A stretch of 64,000 bases of DNA, from positions 182,220-246,219 of the forward strand of contig ML976656.1 of the NCBI GenBank assembly GCA_010015655.1. The letters run 5' to 3'. A program made the position numbers and the translations under genes. Under the pieces are notes generated by a model. It was not told the origin of the DNA, made no database searches, and saw nothing but the letters and a program-made list of their open reading frames with translations. The first letter of the stretch is position 1. Each line of letters opens with the position of its first letter. Source of the stretch: Bimuria novae-zelandiae CBS 107.79. Its lineage: Eukaryota > Ascomycota > Dothideomycetes > Pleosporales > Didymosphaeriaceae. Shown here in pieces: positions 35,466 through 48,329 of this stretch.

Positions 35466-36446
35466 CTACTTATAGTACCTAAAGAAGTTACCTGCAGAGC
35501 TTTTATAGTATATACTTAATATAGCTTCCTTTAGAAAATACTTAAATTTATCGTACGCCTTAGCGCCCTGGTAATGCCGCTAGATCTAGGTCTTTAACGC
35601 CTTAAAGGTCTGCTTAATTAGATTTATATTAGGTAAGTAAGGAGGCAGAAACTCTATAATCACGCCTGCCTCTACGCATATATTAGCTAGCCTTACTAAT
35701 TAATAAATAGACGCGTTGTTAAGGACTATTACTAAGCGTTTTCCTGGCTAAGGACTGTAGTGTGGGAGTACTTAATTGGTAATAAAGTCCTCTATTAGCT
35801 CCGCAGTAATCGCTCCCTAAAAAATTATATAGGCGAGGTATCTATTAACGTTTATAGCTAGTAGTAAGCTCTACCTCTCTAAGCGCTTGGCTAAGTAGCT
35901 AACGTGGCAGGCTATATTAACTTTACTCTAATTATACTTTTAATTCCTTATACGCTCGTTGCAAGCGCTCTTATTAAAGTAGATAATTTAATTAGGTTAA
36001 TAGATTTACTAGTAACGCGCTTAAAAGGCTTAATAGAGACCCTTATAACGCTCCTTAGCTACTTTTAAGGCTGCCTTCTTACTCTATCGCATGGCTTTAA
36101 GCTCTCTATTTAGAGTTATAAGGGATACCTTAACGTCGTACTTATTATATAAGAAGTCCTGCATCTTATCTATATAAGATATTAGCTTGCTACGTAGTAT
36201 CTTAAGTAGCGCGTCTCTATAGTATTACTTAAGTAGAGGTGGCCTGCCACGACGTACGTATCTTGGCCTAATTAGCTTACTAAAGATCTTTAGGTTAAGC
36301 CTGTATTTGCGTACTATTTTTAGGTCGACGCTAAGCTCGTTGTAGATAGCTTTATTATTTTTCCTATTATTAACGCGATCTATAATAGCCTAAATAAGTA
36401 ATTACTATAGGCGGTGCCTAGTAGGTCTCCCTAGATCCTACGGCAT
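35466..36446 (-). pseudogene. Element E transposase (Tc1/IS630-type DDE)
   Basis: The start ATG is at 36446. The N-terminal region includes HTH-like helices and RYVRRGRPPLLK (an AT-hook-like GRPP linker). The catalytic core follows: AINVNRYLAYIIF (first Asp now Asn), LVIVLNNASIY (the usual VLDNASxH with Asp to Asn and His to Tyr), and LPPYLPNINLIKQTFKALK (the usual LPPYSPxLNxIEx with Glu to Lys). All three acidic catalytic residues have been lost through RIP-type G-to-A changes, in addition to many stops. The fold and the order of motifs match IS630/Tc1 transposases rather than the Fot1/pogo type seen elsewhere in the window. Confidence 0.8.
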
Positions 36447-36590
36447 TGTTTACCTAGGGTGAATATTCCGTGTAATCATTTTATCGCTCACAAAACAGGT
36501 GTACGAAAGTGTTGGTGAGGAACCGATTACTAAGTGCTGATAGAAAAATCCGCCAAAGTGGGGCGGGACGGTATTTCGAAAACGACAATA

Positions 36591-38717
36591 CCCTGCCGAG
36601 ACAGTCAGTGCGCCGCGACACTAACGCGCCACCCTAACAGATGTAGCACCTCAACTTTGACGCGCCGTATCTCCACTAATATGGATCCAATTGAGGCTGC
36701 AATCATCGCTATTAACTCACGAGAACCTAGAGAAACTTTCTTATATAGAAAAATTGTAGAAGAATTTAGTGTTATGCGGTTAACATTAACGCGCTGGCAT
36801 AGACGCGCCATGCAGGCGCGTACATAGCTACTATAAACTTGCCAAAATCTTAACTAATAATAAGAATCTAAGCTCCTATAGTATATATAGCGTCTTACTT
36901 AGAAAGGTCTACCCCCTACGCGTTAGATAATCTAAAACTTTATATTAATTATCGCTAAAAAGGATATCTCTATGCAATAGGTTAATTACTTTATTAAGCG
37001 CCACCCCAACTCCCTAATCTCGCGATGGACAACTAGGCTAAATAGCAATCACCACAACGCTAATTTAGGCGCAAAATATAGGCTCTACTTTAAGCTTCTA
37101 TATAAGAAAATTATAAAGTATGGCATAGAGCCTTAGTATACCTATAATATGGACGAAAAAGGCTTCCTACTCGGCATCACCGGCAGGTCAAAAAGGATCT
37201 TCGACAGGCCTATATATGAGAGTCGCCAAGTAAGGCAATCTATCCAGGATAGTAGTCGTAAGTGGATCTCGCTTATCGCATGTATATGCGCCGATAGATC
37301 TACTATTAATCTATTACTAATTTATCAATCTAACGCTGAGACTCTACAATTAAGCTAGGTTAAGGAAATTAACGTTAATTCTTATAGAGTCTTTATTACC
37401 TTATTAACCTCTAGATGGTCAAACAACGAGATAGGGCTTTAATAGCTGAAACAGGTGTTTAATTGCTATACTAAGGAAAAGGCTCGATAGTAGTAGCAAC
37501 TCTTAGTCCTTAATAGGCATAGATCTTACGTTATTATAGATTTTATTAACTACTATGATTAGAAAAAGATCCTCCTTGCGATATTTCCCCCTTACGCCAC
37601 TTATACGCTGCAGCCTCTAGACGTCTATGTGTTTAAGTCTCTTTCTACCGCCTACTCCGACGAGCTCTCCGCATATCTGTATAGGAGTTAGGGGCTATTA
37701 ATAATCGCTAAAAGAGACTTCTTTACACTATTTTAGAGGGCCTAGATAACGTTAGTTACGCCGTAATTAATTACTAAAGCTTTTAAGTGTATAGGTATCT
37801 CGCCGCTAAATCCTACACTAATTCTTAGTTAATTTAATAGAGATAAGTCTCTAGAATAGAAATTACGTAAAAGCTCTACTTTAGTACTTAGCGCGTCTAA
37901 TTAGCGCAAAATCGATTGGCTTTTAAAGGTTGTTGTTAATACAGGGGGAGGTAATAAGGCCAAGAAGCTGAGTCGCACTATACACTTAATCTCTATATAG
38001 AAGTAGCTCCTAGAGCATAAGAATTAGGGGCTACGAGAAGCCCTCACAAACTAGAAACAGTATTAAATAAAGGGCAGGACTCTACCTTTTAAGTAGCTAG
38101 ATAAGTGGCATAGAGAATCTGTTTTCTAGTCACCTGCCCGCGTACAGAGGGCGCGCGATTCTCTCAGCCAATAAAAGGCTGAAAAGCAATAACTATAACT
38201 CCAGAAAAGTGAGCAGAGAGAGATCTAGATAGTAAATAGGCAGCTTAAAGCTTGTCTACTATAGGAGAAGCGTATTACGCGTGCGGCAGCTAGAAATACG
38301 CGCGCTAAGGAGAAAGCTAATTAGGCTACTAAGTAACGCCTCCGTTAACAGGCTTGCAAGGCTTAATAATAACTTTAAAAACGTCTTAAAATTGCTAAAA
38401 AGGGAAGCCAGAATGCTTTAAAAGCTACTTATATAATTATAAAGAAGAAGAAGCCTACGCCGGCATCTGTACGCGTTAATATAGTAATATTTACGCTATT
38501 AGCGCTAGCATCGCGTAATAGCTAAATAATTAGAACACTAAGTAGATATTTATAATTTAACTAGCTAGTAATCTTCTACAGCTCTATAAAATCTTAACTC
38601 TAGAAAATTTTGCGATAAAAGCTTTTGTGTAAAACTCTACAGCCTTATGTTGCTAGCTGCGGTGCTGGTGTTGGGGTGGCGCGTTAGTGTCGCGGCGCAC
38701 TAACTGTCTCGGCAGGG
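36591..38717 (+). mobile_element. Pogo-like DNA transposon D (2127 bp)
   Basis: Inverted ends of about 45 bp begin CCCTGCCGAGACAGT, with TA at 36589-36590 and 38718-38719. The transposase starts at 36681 (MDPIEAAIIAINSRE) and keeps HTH sequence to about 36825. It also keeps a 69-codon open stretch around the first catalytic Asp (37149, NMDEKGFLLGITGRSKR), then degrades; a Lys/Ala-rich coiled-coil tail ends near 38.5 kb. It is related to P1 and to the elements starting at 39228 and 47530, which share the CAGTCxGxGCGCCGCG block in their ends. Confidence 0.9.
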
Positions 38718-38719
38718 TA

Positions 38720-39225
38720 TAAGTCTAAGATAATGCTAAATTTGATAAATAAGAACTACGACTAGATTTCCTTCCAGGATAGGAGTATTAACGCAGTAAG
38801 CGAACTTAGTTATATATACGCAATAAAGAAAAGCTATAACAATGCTAAATAGAAACTATATTGCCTATTCTAGGGTAACACATAGTCGTATAAAGCGCGA
38901 GGTTGGTTGTTGTATTATTTAACCTAGGATAACACACTAGCTATAAAATCTTCGCCACAACGCGTCTGGCCTTGTTAAGACATTTCCTAGCACCCATCTA
39001 GGTTTACAACTCGAATTAAAGCTGTGTAAACCACCATTTAGCTAAGCAGAGCACGGTAGGACTCACAACCACTCGCAGCGCTAGGTTTATTATCGTCTGC
39101 GGCTGCCTATACACTCATGTCTCTGCTTCCACCGCCAACATGCCAATAACCAAGTCCGTACGCGTTTAACTAACTCCTACCTGAATTTTTCGCAGAGTCT
39201 CAATCTCCTAGCACCCGTCTAGCTT
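38720..39225. other. Repeat-derived spacer between elements D and F
   Basis: The left part (38745-38825) repeats the 29983-30066 sequence. 38948-39010 (ACAACGCGTCTGGCCTTGTTAAGACA..CCTAGCACCC) repeats 26155-26213. A second CCTAGCACCCGTCTAG-like run lies at 39207-39222. No gene is seen. It probably comprises fragments of an old copia-type element. Confidence 0.5.
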
Positions 39226-40686
39226 TACCGTAGCTTGGCAGTCGGCGCGCCGCGTCACCGAACGCGCCACCCCACCATACAATACCCCAACTTCAACGCG
39301 CTACATCTCCACCAATATAGACCCAATTACGGCCGCGATAAAATTAATTAGATAATAAAAACAAAAAAAAACCTTTTTTATATTAAAAAATTATAAAAGA
39401 ATTTAGTATTATACAATTTATACTAATATACTAGTATAAGAACTTTATTAGCTAGTAGTAGGTTCCTATATAATATAGCTAAAATATTAACTAATAGTAA
39501 GAATAAGAGCTTTTATAATATATTAAGCACGTTACTAAACGTAGCCTTCCTTCCATATAGTAAATAATATAGAGCTTTACTTTTATAGTAGCTAAAAAGA
39601 ATATTAACTTAATATAGATTTATTACTTTATCTAGCATTATGCTAAATTCCTAATATTATAATAAATAACTAGTATTAATAGTAATTCTTATGAAGCTAA
39701 TTTTTTTGCTAAATATAAGCTTTACTTTAACATCATATAGTAAAAGATAGAGTAGTATTAGATTAAGGCTTAAGATATCTATAATATAGACGAGAAAGGC
39801 ATCCTACTTGGCATTACCTCCTACTTAAAGAGGATCTTTAATAGGCCTCTATACGAGGGTAAGGCTATAAGGCAAGCTATCCAGAATAGCAGCCGTGAGT
39901 AGATATCGCTTATAGCCTATATATGCGTCGACGGATCTGTCCTAGATTTAGCTCTAATCTATTAGGCCACCTCTACAAATATATAATTTAGTTAGATTAA
40001 GTATCTAAATCCTTAATACTATTAATCTTTTATTACTATATCTAAATCTAACTAGTTAAGTAATTAGATATATCTTGTATAGCTTTAATAGGTATTTAAT
40101 TACCTTATAAAGACTAAAGCTAAATACTTATATTAACTATTAATTTTTAATAGCTATAGATCTTATATTATTATAGGTTTTATTAATTAGTATAAACATA
40201 ATAGGATCCGATTAGCTATTTATCTACTTTATTTAACTTATATGTTATAGCCTCTTAATATCTTCGTGTTTAAGCCTCTATTAATTATATATTTAAATAA
40301 GCTATTAGCCTTCTTATAAAATAGTTAGGGACTAGCTTTTATTACTAAAAAAAAGTCTTTTTTAGCCTATTCTAAAAAGTCTAGATTAATACTATAAGGT
40401 AGCTTTTAATATTTCAAGCTTTTAAAGCTGCCTGCATCTTCTTCTTAGATCTAATAATTATCTTTAATAGATTTAATTAGGCTTAGCTACTTAAGTAATA
40501 ATTATAAAAAAGCTTAACTTTAGTACTTAGTACTTTAAATTAAAGAAAAATTAATTAGCTACTGAAGGCTATTATTAATATAGGGGATAATAATGAAACT
40601 AAGAAGCTAAGTTAAATATTATACTTAATCTTTCTATAAAAGAAATTTTTAAAATATAAAAATAAAGGCCTATAAAAGGCTTTAGT

Positions 40687-40945
40687 TGTTGATAGGGCTA
40701 TTATAGCTAGCTATACATGGGGTAAGCATAGTGTAGCAAGGTAAGAGGTTTATATAGTGTGCATAGCATACGGAGTAATAGGGAGGGTAACTAGTTCGTG
40801 TAATTACTCTATCTCTCTATTATACAAACGAAGGTGGCGATATTTCAGGAGGCAAGCTACGCACGGACATTATATAAGATAACCACGTAATCACGTGTTA
40901 GGCCTTATAGAATACCCTTCGCCGTATCGTTCCTACGTACAGACA
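40687..40945 (-). repeat. Copia 3' LTR (259 bp)
   Basis: Direct repeat partner of 46595-46853. It contains CACGTAATCACGTGTTAGGC. It is less RIPed than its partner. Confidence 0.92.
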
Positions 40946-40959
40946 CTGGCAACTTTTTC

Positions 40960-43900
40960 TATTCTAGTTAGTCTTAGGTATTAGATATCTCTACGTATAG
41001 GTTCTAGCCTGTTAACAAATGCTTCTACCTTAATTAACAAAGTGTTAGTTAAAATAAGTAATTAAATACCTTATTTAGTATCTTTTTTATATACGCATCT
41101 ACTAAGTCATTTTTACTATTAATTTACCTAATTTTAGTAATCTTCCTATTCTTGTATAACTCGCGGAGGGACATAATATTAATTATAAGCAATTTCTTGC
41201 TTATTATTCCTAGTTTGACAAGGTAATCGTACAGAGACTTTAAATCTATATAGATTACTACTAGGATTAGTAGCAATTTAAGCGTTTATATAATTTATTA
41301 TAGGGTTATAATTAGGGCAATTGCGTTGTTAAAACCTCTAACTATTCTATATAGTTTACTAGCGAGGACGCTTCTGGTTACTCTTTTACTCTTTATAGAA
41401 TTCTAGTGTACGATATTCCCTAGGATTATAAAGTCCTTACTATATTCTATATAGTTTTTATTTCCTAATACAATTAAAAATTTAAGCTAAGAGCTAAGGT
41501 CTTTATTATTAGCAAATAATCTATTCGTAAAGATAAATAGCTTTATATAGTTAAGTTATAGTAGTATAAAGGTAAGTCCTCTACTACTATTATCTATCTT
41601 CTACTAGATTTATGCATTAAGGACTTTAATATCTTTATATAAAGGTTCTATAGTTTAGGTAGTAATTAAGAGGTTAAATGCTGCCTTTAGTTAATATAGT
41701 AAGATAATATAGGCGCTTTAAGCTCTTTATATAACGTACTATTATGCTATATCCTTTACTATAATATTAATTATATAAAAATTCTTAGCCTGTCCCTTTT
41801 GCGTAAAGATAATTTTGTCTTATATAAGCTAAATCTTCCCTTTATTAAACTTAATAAGTTAATTTTTAGATAGTGTTGAATGGGCTATACTAAGCCAAGC
41901 ATATCGCGATATGATAGGGCTAGATAGTTGTACGATGGTACGGATGAGAAAAGGATCTGGTATTCAAGTCTTGTCTGTCTATTCTACGTACGGAGGAAAG
42001 GGGGTTATAAGGATTAATGCTCGCGTACGGTGACTATGGTCTGTGCCTTTGCCTGTGCGGTATTACATAACTATTGTCACCTGCCTTAAGACATCGCATT
42101 AGGTAGCTGCCCGTACTGCGTACGGACAGATAGGATAGTTTTGCCTTTTATATAAAGGTTTACCTTTTATAGCTTATTCTCTTCTCTCTTTATAAAGCCT
42201 TTTATAACGATACTAAAAGTATTATCTATCTAGAGGCTAGTGATACTAAAAGTGTCTTCTCTCTTATTAGTAATTAGGAGATATAGGTTGTACGAAGAGA
42301 TATGCATGTAAAGCCTCTCCTTATAGTAGTTATAGTATATCTTAAACTAGTATAGACTAGATTTAACAGCTCTATATAAGGGTCGTATAACCTAAAAGAT
42401 TATATTTAGTAAAAAGCTCTAGCGTATCTCCTTTAGTGCCCTTGCATAGAGCGTACGCATTAGCTTATTAGTAAACTAAATATACGCTTGCGTAATATTA
42501 TATAGCTTAAAGTGTATTCTATATATAGCTCTTAGGCTTGCTCTAATTATAAGAAATAATATCTAACTTATTCTTTAAATAGTAAGTAATTAAATAAGAA
42601 TCTTATTTTTCTTTTTATTTAAATAGCTAGTAAATACTACGCGGGATTTCTTATATAGCTAGGTTATTTTACCCTTAATTTCTTATATAAGGCGTACGTT
42701 AAAGATCTAGACTATATATTTAGTTAAGCTATATAGTATAACTTTAAAGGTACTATTTATAATTAAGGCGTTTATTTTTATGTAGTCTAATTTCTTAAAT
42801 AGTTTTTTAGGTGTAATAATTATACTATTTATATAAAGTTTTAAAAATAAGACCTAGTTATCTTTCTCCTTTTAGATTAAGAACACCTAATTTATTATTC
42901 TTTATATAGGTCTTCTTATCCTTTTACTTCTTTTAGCGTTAGTTTCTTCTCTTTACGGAGGTGCGGCATCACTATCTTAAGAGACTTAGTCTAGGGCAGG
43001 TCTTAGTTCTAGTAGTGCGGCGTTTTTACGGGGTCGTCTCCTCCTCCTCTTCTATAGGAAATCCTTGTATACGGGGGCTGGTTTGTCTAGGTCTTTTATT
43101 ATAGGTAGGTTACCTTCTTACTTAGTATAGTATAGTTTAACTTGCGTATATTAAAGCTTTAGTAGACTATTTTTTAACTTAATAATAATATCTCTCCCCT
43201 TTATACCCTTAATCTTATATAGGCCTATCTAACCTTCCTTCTTTCTCCATGCTATAATCTCTAAACTAAAGGGGAGAGTAAAAGCTTTATATAATATAAG
43301 ACTATTACTTATGTTAATTATATAATTAATATTTACTATTACGCGGTCCTTATAAAGTATTTTTATTACTTTCTATATAGCTATTACCCGTGCGATAATA
43401 TTAGGCGATAGTAAGGAGTCTAAGTTAACTTTTAAGTATACCTTAAAGATAAGTAGTGTAGGCACTAGACCGTGTAGGCTAGTAGTATTATTTAGGGCCT
43501 TAACTACTATTTATAAAATATTCCTATTATCCGTATAGTTACCTAGCTTAGTTTTTAAAATATTAAATACGTATTTAATGGGTGTGTACGCTTGTTTAAT
43601 CTTCCTAACTACTTAATAAGCCTTTATAAGTATTTATTTATAAATAGCTTCTATAATCTTCGTGCGAGCTCTAAAATCCTTAAAGGCAAAGTTTATATCT
43701 AGGTTATATATAATATAGTCTAGTAGTCCCTAATAGGTATTAATCTAGCGCTTATATAGTGTATTCTAGGTATTTCGTGCAGACATTAACTTCAGGAATA
43801 TAGTAGTCTAAAATAATATATCTATATTAATAATATATAGTACGTCTCGATTGCTGATTCGTACAACATTAATAATAACCTTATAGTTAAAATAAGTATT

Positions 43901-46560
43901 ATTCTTAATAGTAAACTTAAATCTTCGTGGTACTTAGTCGTATAATTAGCAAAGGTAGCAGAATTCCTTAAATTCTTTTAATATAGCTAAATTAATGTTA
44001 TAGCCTGCGCTGGCTAGCATCTTTTAGAGTCTTTTTATACAGGAGTGTCTAAATCGACGATAGAGGCGGCAGAGTTCTAATTTAGTAAAAAAGGATATAG
44101 ATTCTTCTTTACTTACGTTAAAGAAAGGATATCCCTATTTCTATATAACAAGGGCAGTAGTCTTATCTTTAGGTATAATAATATTTAAAACATTATTAAA
44201 GTATGCCCTAAGCTAGTTAGCGTTTACTAGTAATAGTAGGAATAGTATTAAGGTGTTTAAGATATAGTAAGTAACTAGACTTATTAGGTTCTTAATTTAT
44301 ATAGTACTAAGTAACTCTTTTAGTATTTAACTTCTAAGGCTAATATCTGCGTGGCTAGATATCTAGTTAATTTTATATATAGATTTTCCTATACATACGC
44401 CTTAAGCTAAGACTTATTAATAATAAAGATTTTTACTATACCTATATCCTAGAGTTTACCTTAGTATACTATATAGTATTAGTTATTAAGAATAAACTAC
44501 TTAGCGTACTTTTCAGATTTAATGCTATAGATATTCTCTCTAGTTATATAGTATAGGTAGATAGTAAAAGTAAGGTAATTAATAGCTTACTCTACGTCTT
44601 TAACTTCTTAATCTATTTTTTTTTAAAATCATGTAAATTATCTTCTTCCTTAGGGTGTCTTTTAAATTTTTAAATATATAAGGTAATAGTTTCACGTAAT
44701 AGGGCCTTATTATAGAATTCTTTATATAAAAATATATACTGGTTCTTCGCGCGCGTATAGTTATTATAAAAATAATTTAATAACTAGTATCCTTCCTTAT
44801 AGCAGATAAAGTATTTCTTTATTTACGTATAATTATCCCTAGAGCATGACCTAAATCCTTATAGAGACCTTCCACGTCCTCTTTTACGGGATAAGAAGCT
44901 CCTTTCTCTCCGTGCGAAGTTATATTAGTAATTAGTATAGTATATATTAAATAGTTTCTAGAGGTATTAGTTAGCTCTATAGTCTATAGTAACTTAAAGT
45001 ACTACTTATAGATTACTAAATAAAGCTTTATATAAAGGTTTAATTGTAAATACAGTATACTCTAGTTCTAACTATTCTTAATAAGTTTATATAATAGTAG
45101 TGTAAAGCATAGCGTCCACTTTAAAGTCTAATTTTATTACTTTTTAAGCAAGCGTAAGCTTGTTAATTATTATTTTTAAGACTTTATATCAACTTTTATT
45201 AAAATTCTCTTATTAGCATTATGAGAAGGTTATTATTATCTAGTTAGTTTAATATTAGCTATAATTTACGTTTATATTAAAATAGTTACTTAGAGCTTTA
45301 TATAGGTACTTCTAGGTATGTTATAGTCTTATATTATATAGGTAGTACATGTTCGCATAGCCTTTTAACATGTCTGAAAAAATGTCTGCGTACTAGGTTT
45401 CCTGGATATCTAATCGTTAACAGAGATCTATAAAGATTCTAGTCTTGTCTTTAAGGATATTATATAATTAACTAGTATAGTTATTATCCTTCTTTTATGT
45501 CTTTTAAAATTGTATAATCTTATCTACTAGAAGTCTCTTATTAACTAATTCCCTAGTAGGTGGTAGTTTATACTGACTATAACATTATAGGTATTAGACT
45601 AGGAATACTTATAGTGGCGCGTACGCTGTAGTGGGCGGTGGTGCGTATAATTAGGGATATAAATTAGGCGCTAGATAGAATAGTATAGGTTATTTATATA
45701 GTAACTATTGTAGCGCTAGTTAAAGTGCTAAAGCAGGTAATTCTAGTACTTTTAAGGTAGTTAGTAGTATTACGTTTAGTCCACTTCTATATAGAGCCTT
45801 ATATTGCAATAGAGGTTGCGTATAGGTCTTTTTAGGTATAATAGCTTTCCCTTACAGCGCATTATATAGCTTTATAGCTATTACTACGCTACTATTAGAT
45901 AAAGGCGTAATATTTTTATTTATTAGCACTTATAGTAATGCCTGCTTAAACGCACGGTTAAGCTTATTAAAGTATATTTATATTTATTTATTAAAGTCCT
46001 CTTAATATGCCTAAAGGAGTTGCGCTCTAGTTATAGTTATTATATAAAAACTAATAATAGTATATTCTACGTATAACAGCTATTACTTACGCGTAAATAA
46101 TGCTATATTAATCCTATCTTTTTAGATTTCTAGATTAGTATCTCTTATTAGTATTACTATTAATATTTTTATATCCTTTGCATATTATTTGTATGCACGG
46201 ATATTATGCTAGCTTTTTATATTATATAAGATAACAACTACTTAAGGTAAAAAGTCTAGCGACTAATAGCGTGACATTATAAATTTATATTATTTAATTA
46301 ATTAGTTAGTTTTATATAAAGTGTTATAGCTAGTTACTTATTTATATAGCCTTTTTATTAGGTAGTGCTTATTGCATAGTCTTTCTCTCTTCTTGTATAG
46401 TGTCCTTACTATAGCACTATCTGCTCCCCTATACTAGTTTTATAAGCAGTACTAAGTCTTCTTTATATAATTAAGAAATTAACCTCTATTAGTTAAGATA
46501 GGTAATAAAATAAAAAAAACTTATTTATTTAAATTAACTTTTATCTTTTTTCTTACTAAT
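40960..46560 (-). pseudogene. Copia Gag-Pol polyprotein
   Basis: On the minus strand from right to left: Gag ends in a zinc knuckle near 44835-44790, decayed to Y-x2-C-x4-Y-x4-Y. The integrase zinc finger and N-terminal part lie near 44070-43900 (ELCRLYRRFRHSCIKRL, then CYLCQLYDQ), followed by the DDE core and LVPTLLIFKVY near 43450. A Lys/Arg-rich linker (KRRRRRPRKNAALLELRP) at about 43080-43000 precedes the reverse transcriptase at about 42.7-41.5 kb. RNase H is near 41300-41170 (VVIYIDLKSLYDYLVKLG; the usual TDSKSLYD). There are many TAG/TAA stops, so no intact protein can be made. Confidence 0.85.
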
Positions 46561-46594
46561 TTGCGGTTAACCTTGCTAATTAATCACTAATTAG

Positions 46595-46853
46595 TATTAA
46601 TAGCGCTCCTATAGCTAGCTATACATAGGGCAAGTATAGTACAGCAAAATAAGAGATTTATATAATATATATAGTATATAGAGTAATAAAGAGGGTAACT
46701 AGTTCGTGTAATTGCTCTATCTCTCTATTATATAAACGAAGGTGGCGATATTTCAAAAGGCGAGCTACGCACAGACATTATATAAGACAACCACGTGATC
46801 ACGTGTTAGGCCTTATAGAATACCCTTCGTCGTATCGCCCCTGCATACGGACA
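46595..46853 (-). repeat. Copia 5' LTR (259 bp)
   Basis: Partner of 40687-40945, exactly equal in length. The TTAGT duplication follows at 46854-46858. Confidence 0.92.
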
Positions 46854-47851
46854 TTAGTAATATAAAAGAAATGCGTAAAGCAAGATAAGCCTCTACCTTT
46901 TAATTAGCTAGATAAGTATTATAGTAAAGCTATTTTATTATTATTATATAATATATAGCGGGCACGTAATTATTAATATAAAAAAATACTGAAGTGTAAT
47001 AATTATAGCTTTAAAAAAGTAAGTAAGTAAAGGCCTGTTAAGCTAGCTAGGAGCGTAAAGTAAGACTACTTTAGAAAGAATATATTATTTAAGTAATTAC
47101 TAAAAATTCGCGCGCGAAGTAAATGGCTAATAAAGCTATTAAATAATGTCTTAATTAATAGGCTTATAGGGCCAATTATTAACTTTAAAATTATATTAAA
47201 TTAGCAAAAAAAAAGTAATAAAAAAGCTTTAAGGTTTACTATTTTATTTATTAAAAAAAAAAGCCTGCGTTAGCACCTATACGCGTTAATAAAGCTATAT
47301 TTACTTTACTAATGCCCTTATTGCATAGTAGCTAAATTATTAAAATACTAAGTAAGTATTTATAATTTAAGTAGCTAGTAATTATTTACAGACCTAAAAG
47401 ACTTTAACTCTAGAATATCTTGTAATAATATTAATTATAGTTGGCTTAGTAGTATCATGTTGCTGGCTAAGCGATCTTGTTGGGGTGGCGCGTTCGGTGA
47501 CGCGGCACGCCGACTGCCAAGCTACGGTACCGTGCCTTGGCAGTTAGTGCGCCGCGTCGCAAAAACGCGCCGCATCTCCACCAATATAGATCCAATTAAC
47601 GCCGCGATTGAAGCAATTGAAACACAAGGACTAGCAGAAGATTTCTTGTATAGAAAAATCGCGAAACAGTTTAGTGTTGTACGCTCTACCCTGACACGCT
47701 AGCATAAACGCGCCATAGTCGCTTTGCAAGATCCTTATCACAAACACCAAAAACTTAGCCAAGAACAAGAAAAGGGCCTCCTACTATATATTAAACGCCT
47801 TACTAAACGTGGCCTTCCTCCTACACGTTAAATGCTATAAAGTTTTACTAC

Positions 47852-48269
47852 TATTAGGATCTGAACATGTATGGGACGCGGAGGACTAACAGGCCTTAGC
47901 GAAGCGTGACACTCGGCGGGGTTGCGTAACTAAAGTCACGTGACACACTATCCAGCCAAGACTCACCAGCCATGGATAGCGACACCGTCTATAGATAGTA
48001 ATAGTATCTTAGATGGCATGAATTCCTTATATATATAACAGAACACAAATACCCTTATAGTATATATATTTAATCTGTTTATTAATCTATCGTTTAGATC
48101 TAAATAAGTAATCTTATTAATTTAATAGTGCTATATATACCTTTAATACTAACGCTCTAGTAACAAGCGTAAGCTATTATTATAACCCTCTTTTATTCTA
48201 CTATAGTATTCCTGCCTAAGAACTAACCTTAGCCCCTTAAAAGCTAGCTACCTCTTTAAGATCTTAATA
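47852..48269 (+). repeat. Gypsy III 5' LTR (418 bp)
   Basis: Starts TATTAGGATCTGAAC and ends GATCTTAATA. It matches 58043-58460 throughout and is more RIPed than the 3' copy. Confidence 0.93.
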
Positions 48270-48329
48270 TCTTAAACACCCTTAATATAAATACTAATAA
48301 GACCCCTACCTCTTCTATAGCTTTAGACA

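Larger units (their letters stand above)
33234..36571. mobile_element. Element E: two-gene Tc1/IS630-type DNA transposon
   Basis: This 3338-bp element has short inverted ends (CCGTCCCGCCC[T/C]ACTT..GG) and TA on both sides (33232-33233, 36572-36573). Restoring the empty site gives GAAATATTTC, a palindromic TA target. It contains a minus-strand transposase gene at the right and a plus-strand gene of unknown function at the left, converging on about 35.2-35.5 kb. It lies 16 bp from P1 and 15 bp from the next element. Confidence 0.85.
40687..46853 (-). mobile_element. Ty1/copia LTR retrotransposon (6.17 kb)
   Basis: The LTRs are both 259 bp (40687-40945, 46595-46853), starting TGTTGATAG (left) or its RIPed form TATTAATAG (right) and ending GGACA/AGACA. 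The target duplication TTAGT lies at 40682-40686 and 46854-46858. A purine tract inside the left LTR supports minus-strand orientation. Domain order on the minus strand is Gag knuckle, integrase, reverse transcriptase, RNase H, which is the Ty1/copia order. It is inserted in the coiled-coil region of element F. Confidence 0.93.
39228..47527 (+). mobile_element. Pogo-like DNA transposon F, split by a copia element
   Basis: Inverted ends CCGTAGCTTGGCAGTCGGCG.. are at 39228 and 47527, with TA at 39226-39227 and 47528-47529. Removing the copia insert and its 5-bp duplication leaves 2128 bp, one base longer than element D. The transposase reads on the plus strand: NIDEKGILLGIT near 39785 and a VDGSVLDLALIY segment near 39930. 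The C-terminal coiled coil lies beyond the copia insert, at 46.9-47.35 kb. It is heavily RIPed. The right TA is shared with the next element. Confidence 0.9.

Noticed and set aside
36560..36590. Apparent extension of the element E inverted repeat beyond TA (GAAATACC / GGTATTTC)
   Set aside because: Explained by the palindromic target GAAATATTTC rather than by a longer inverted repeat.
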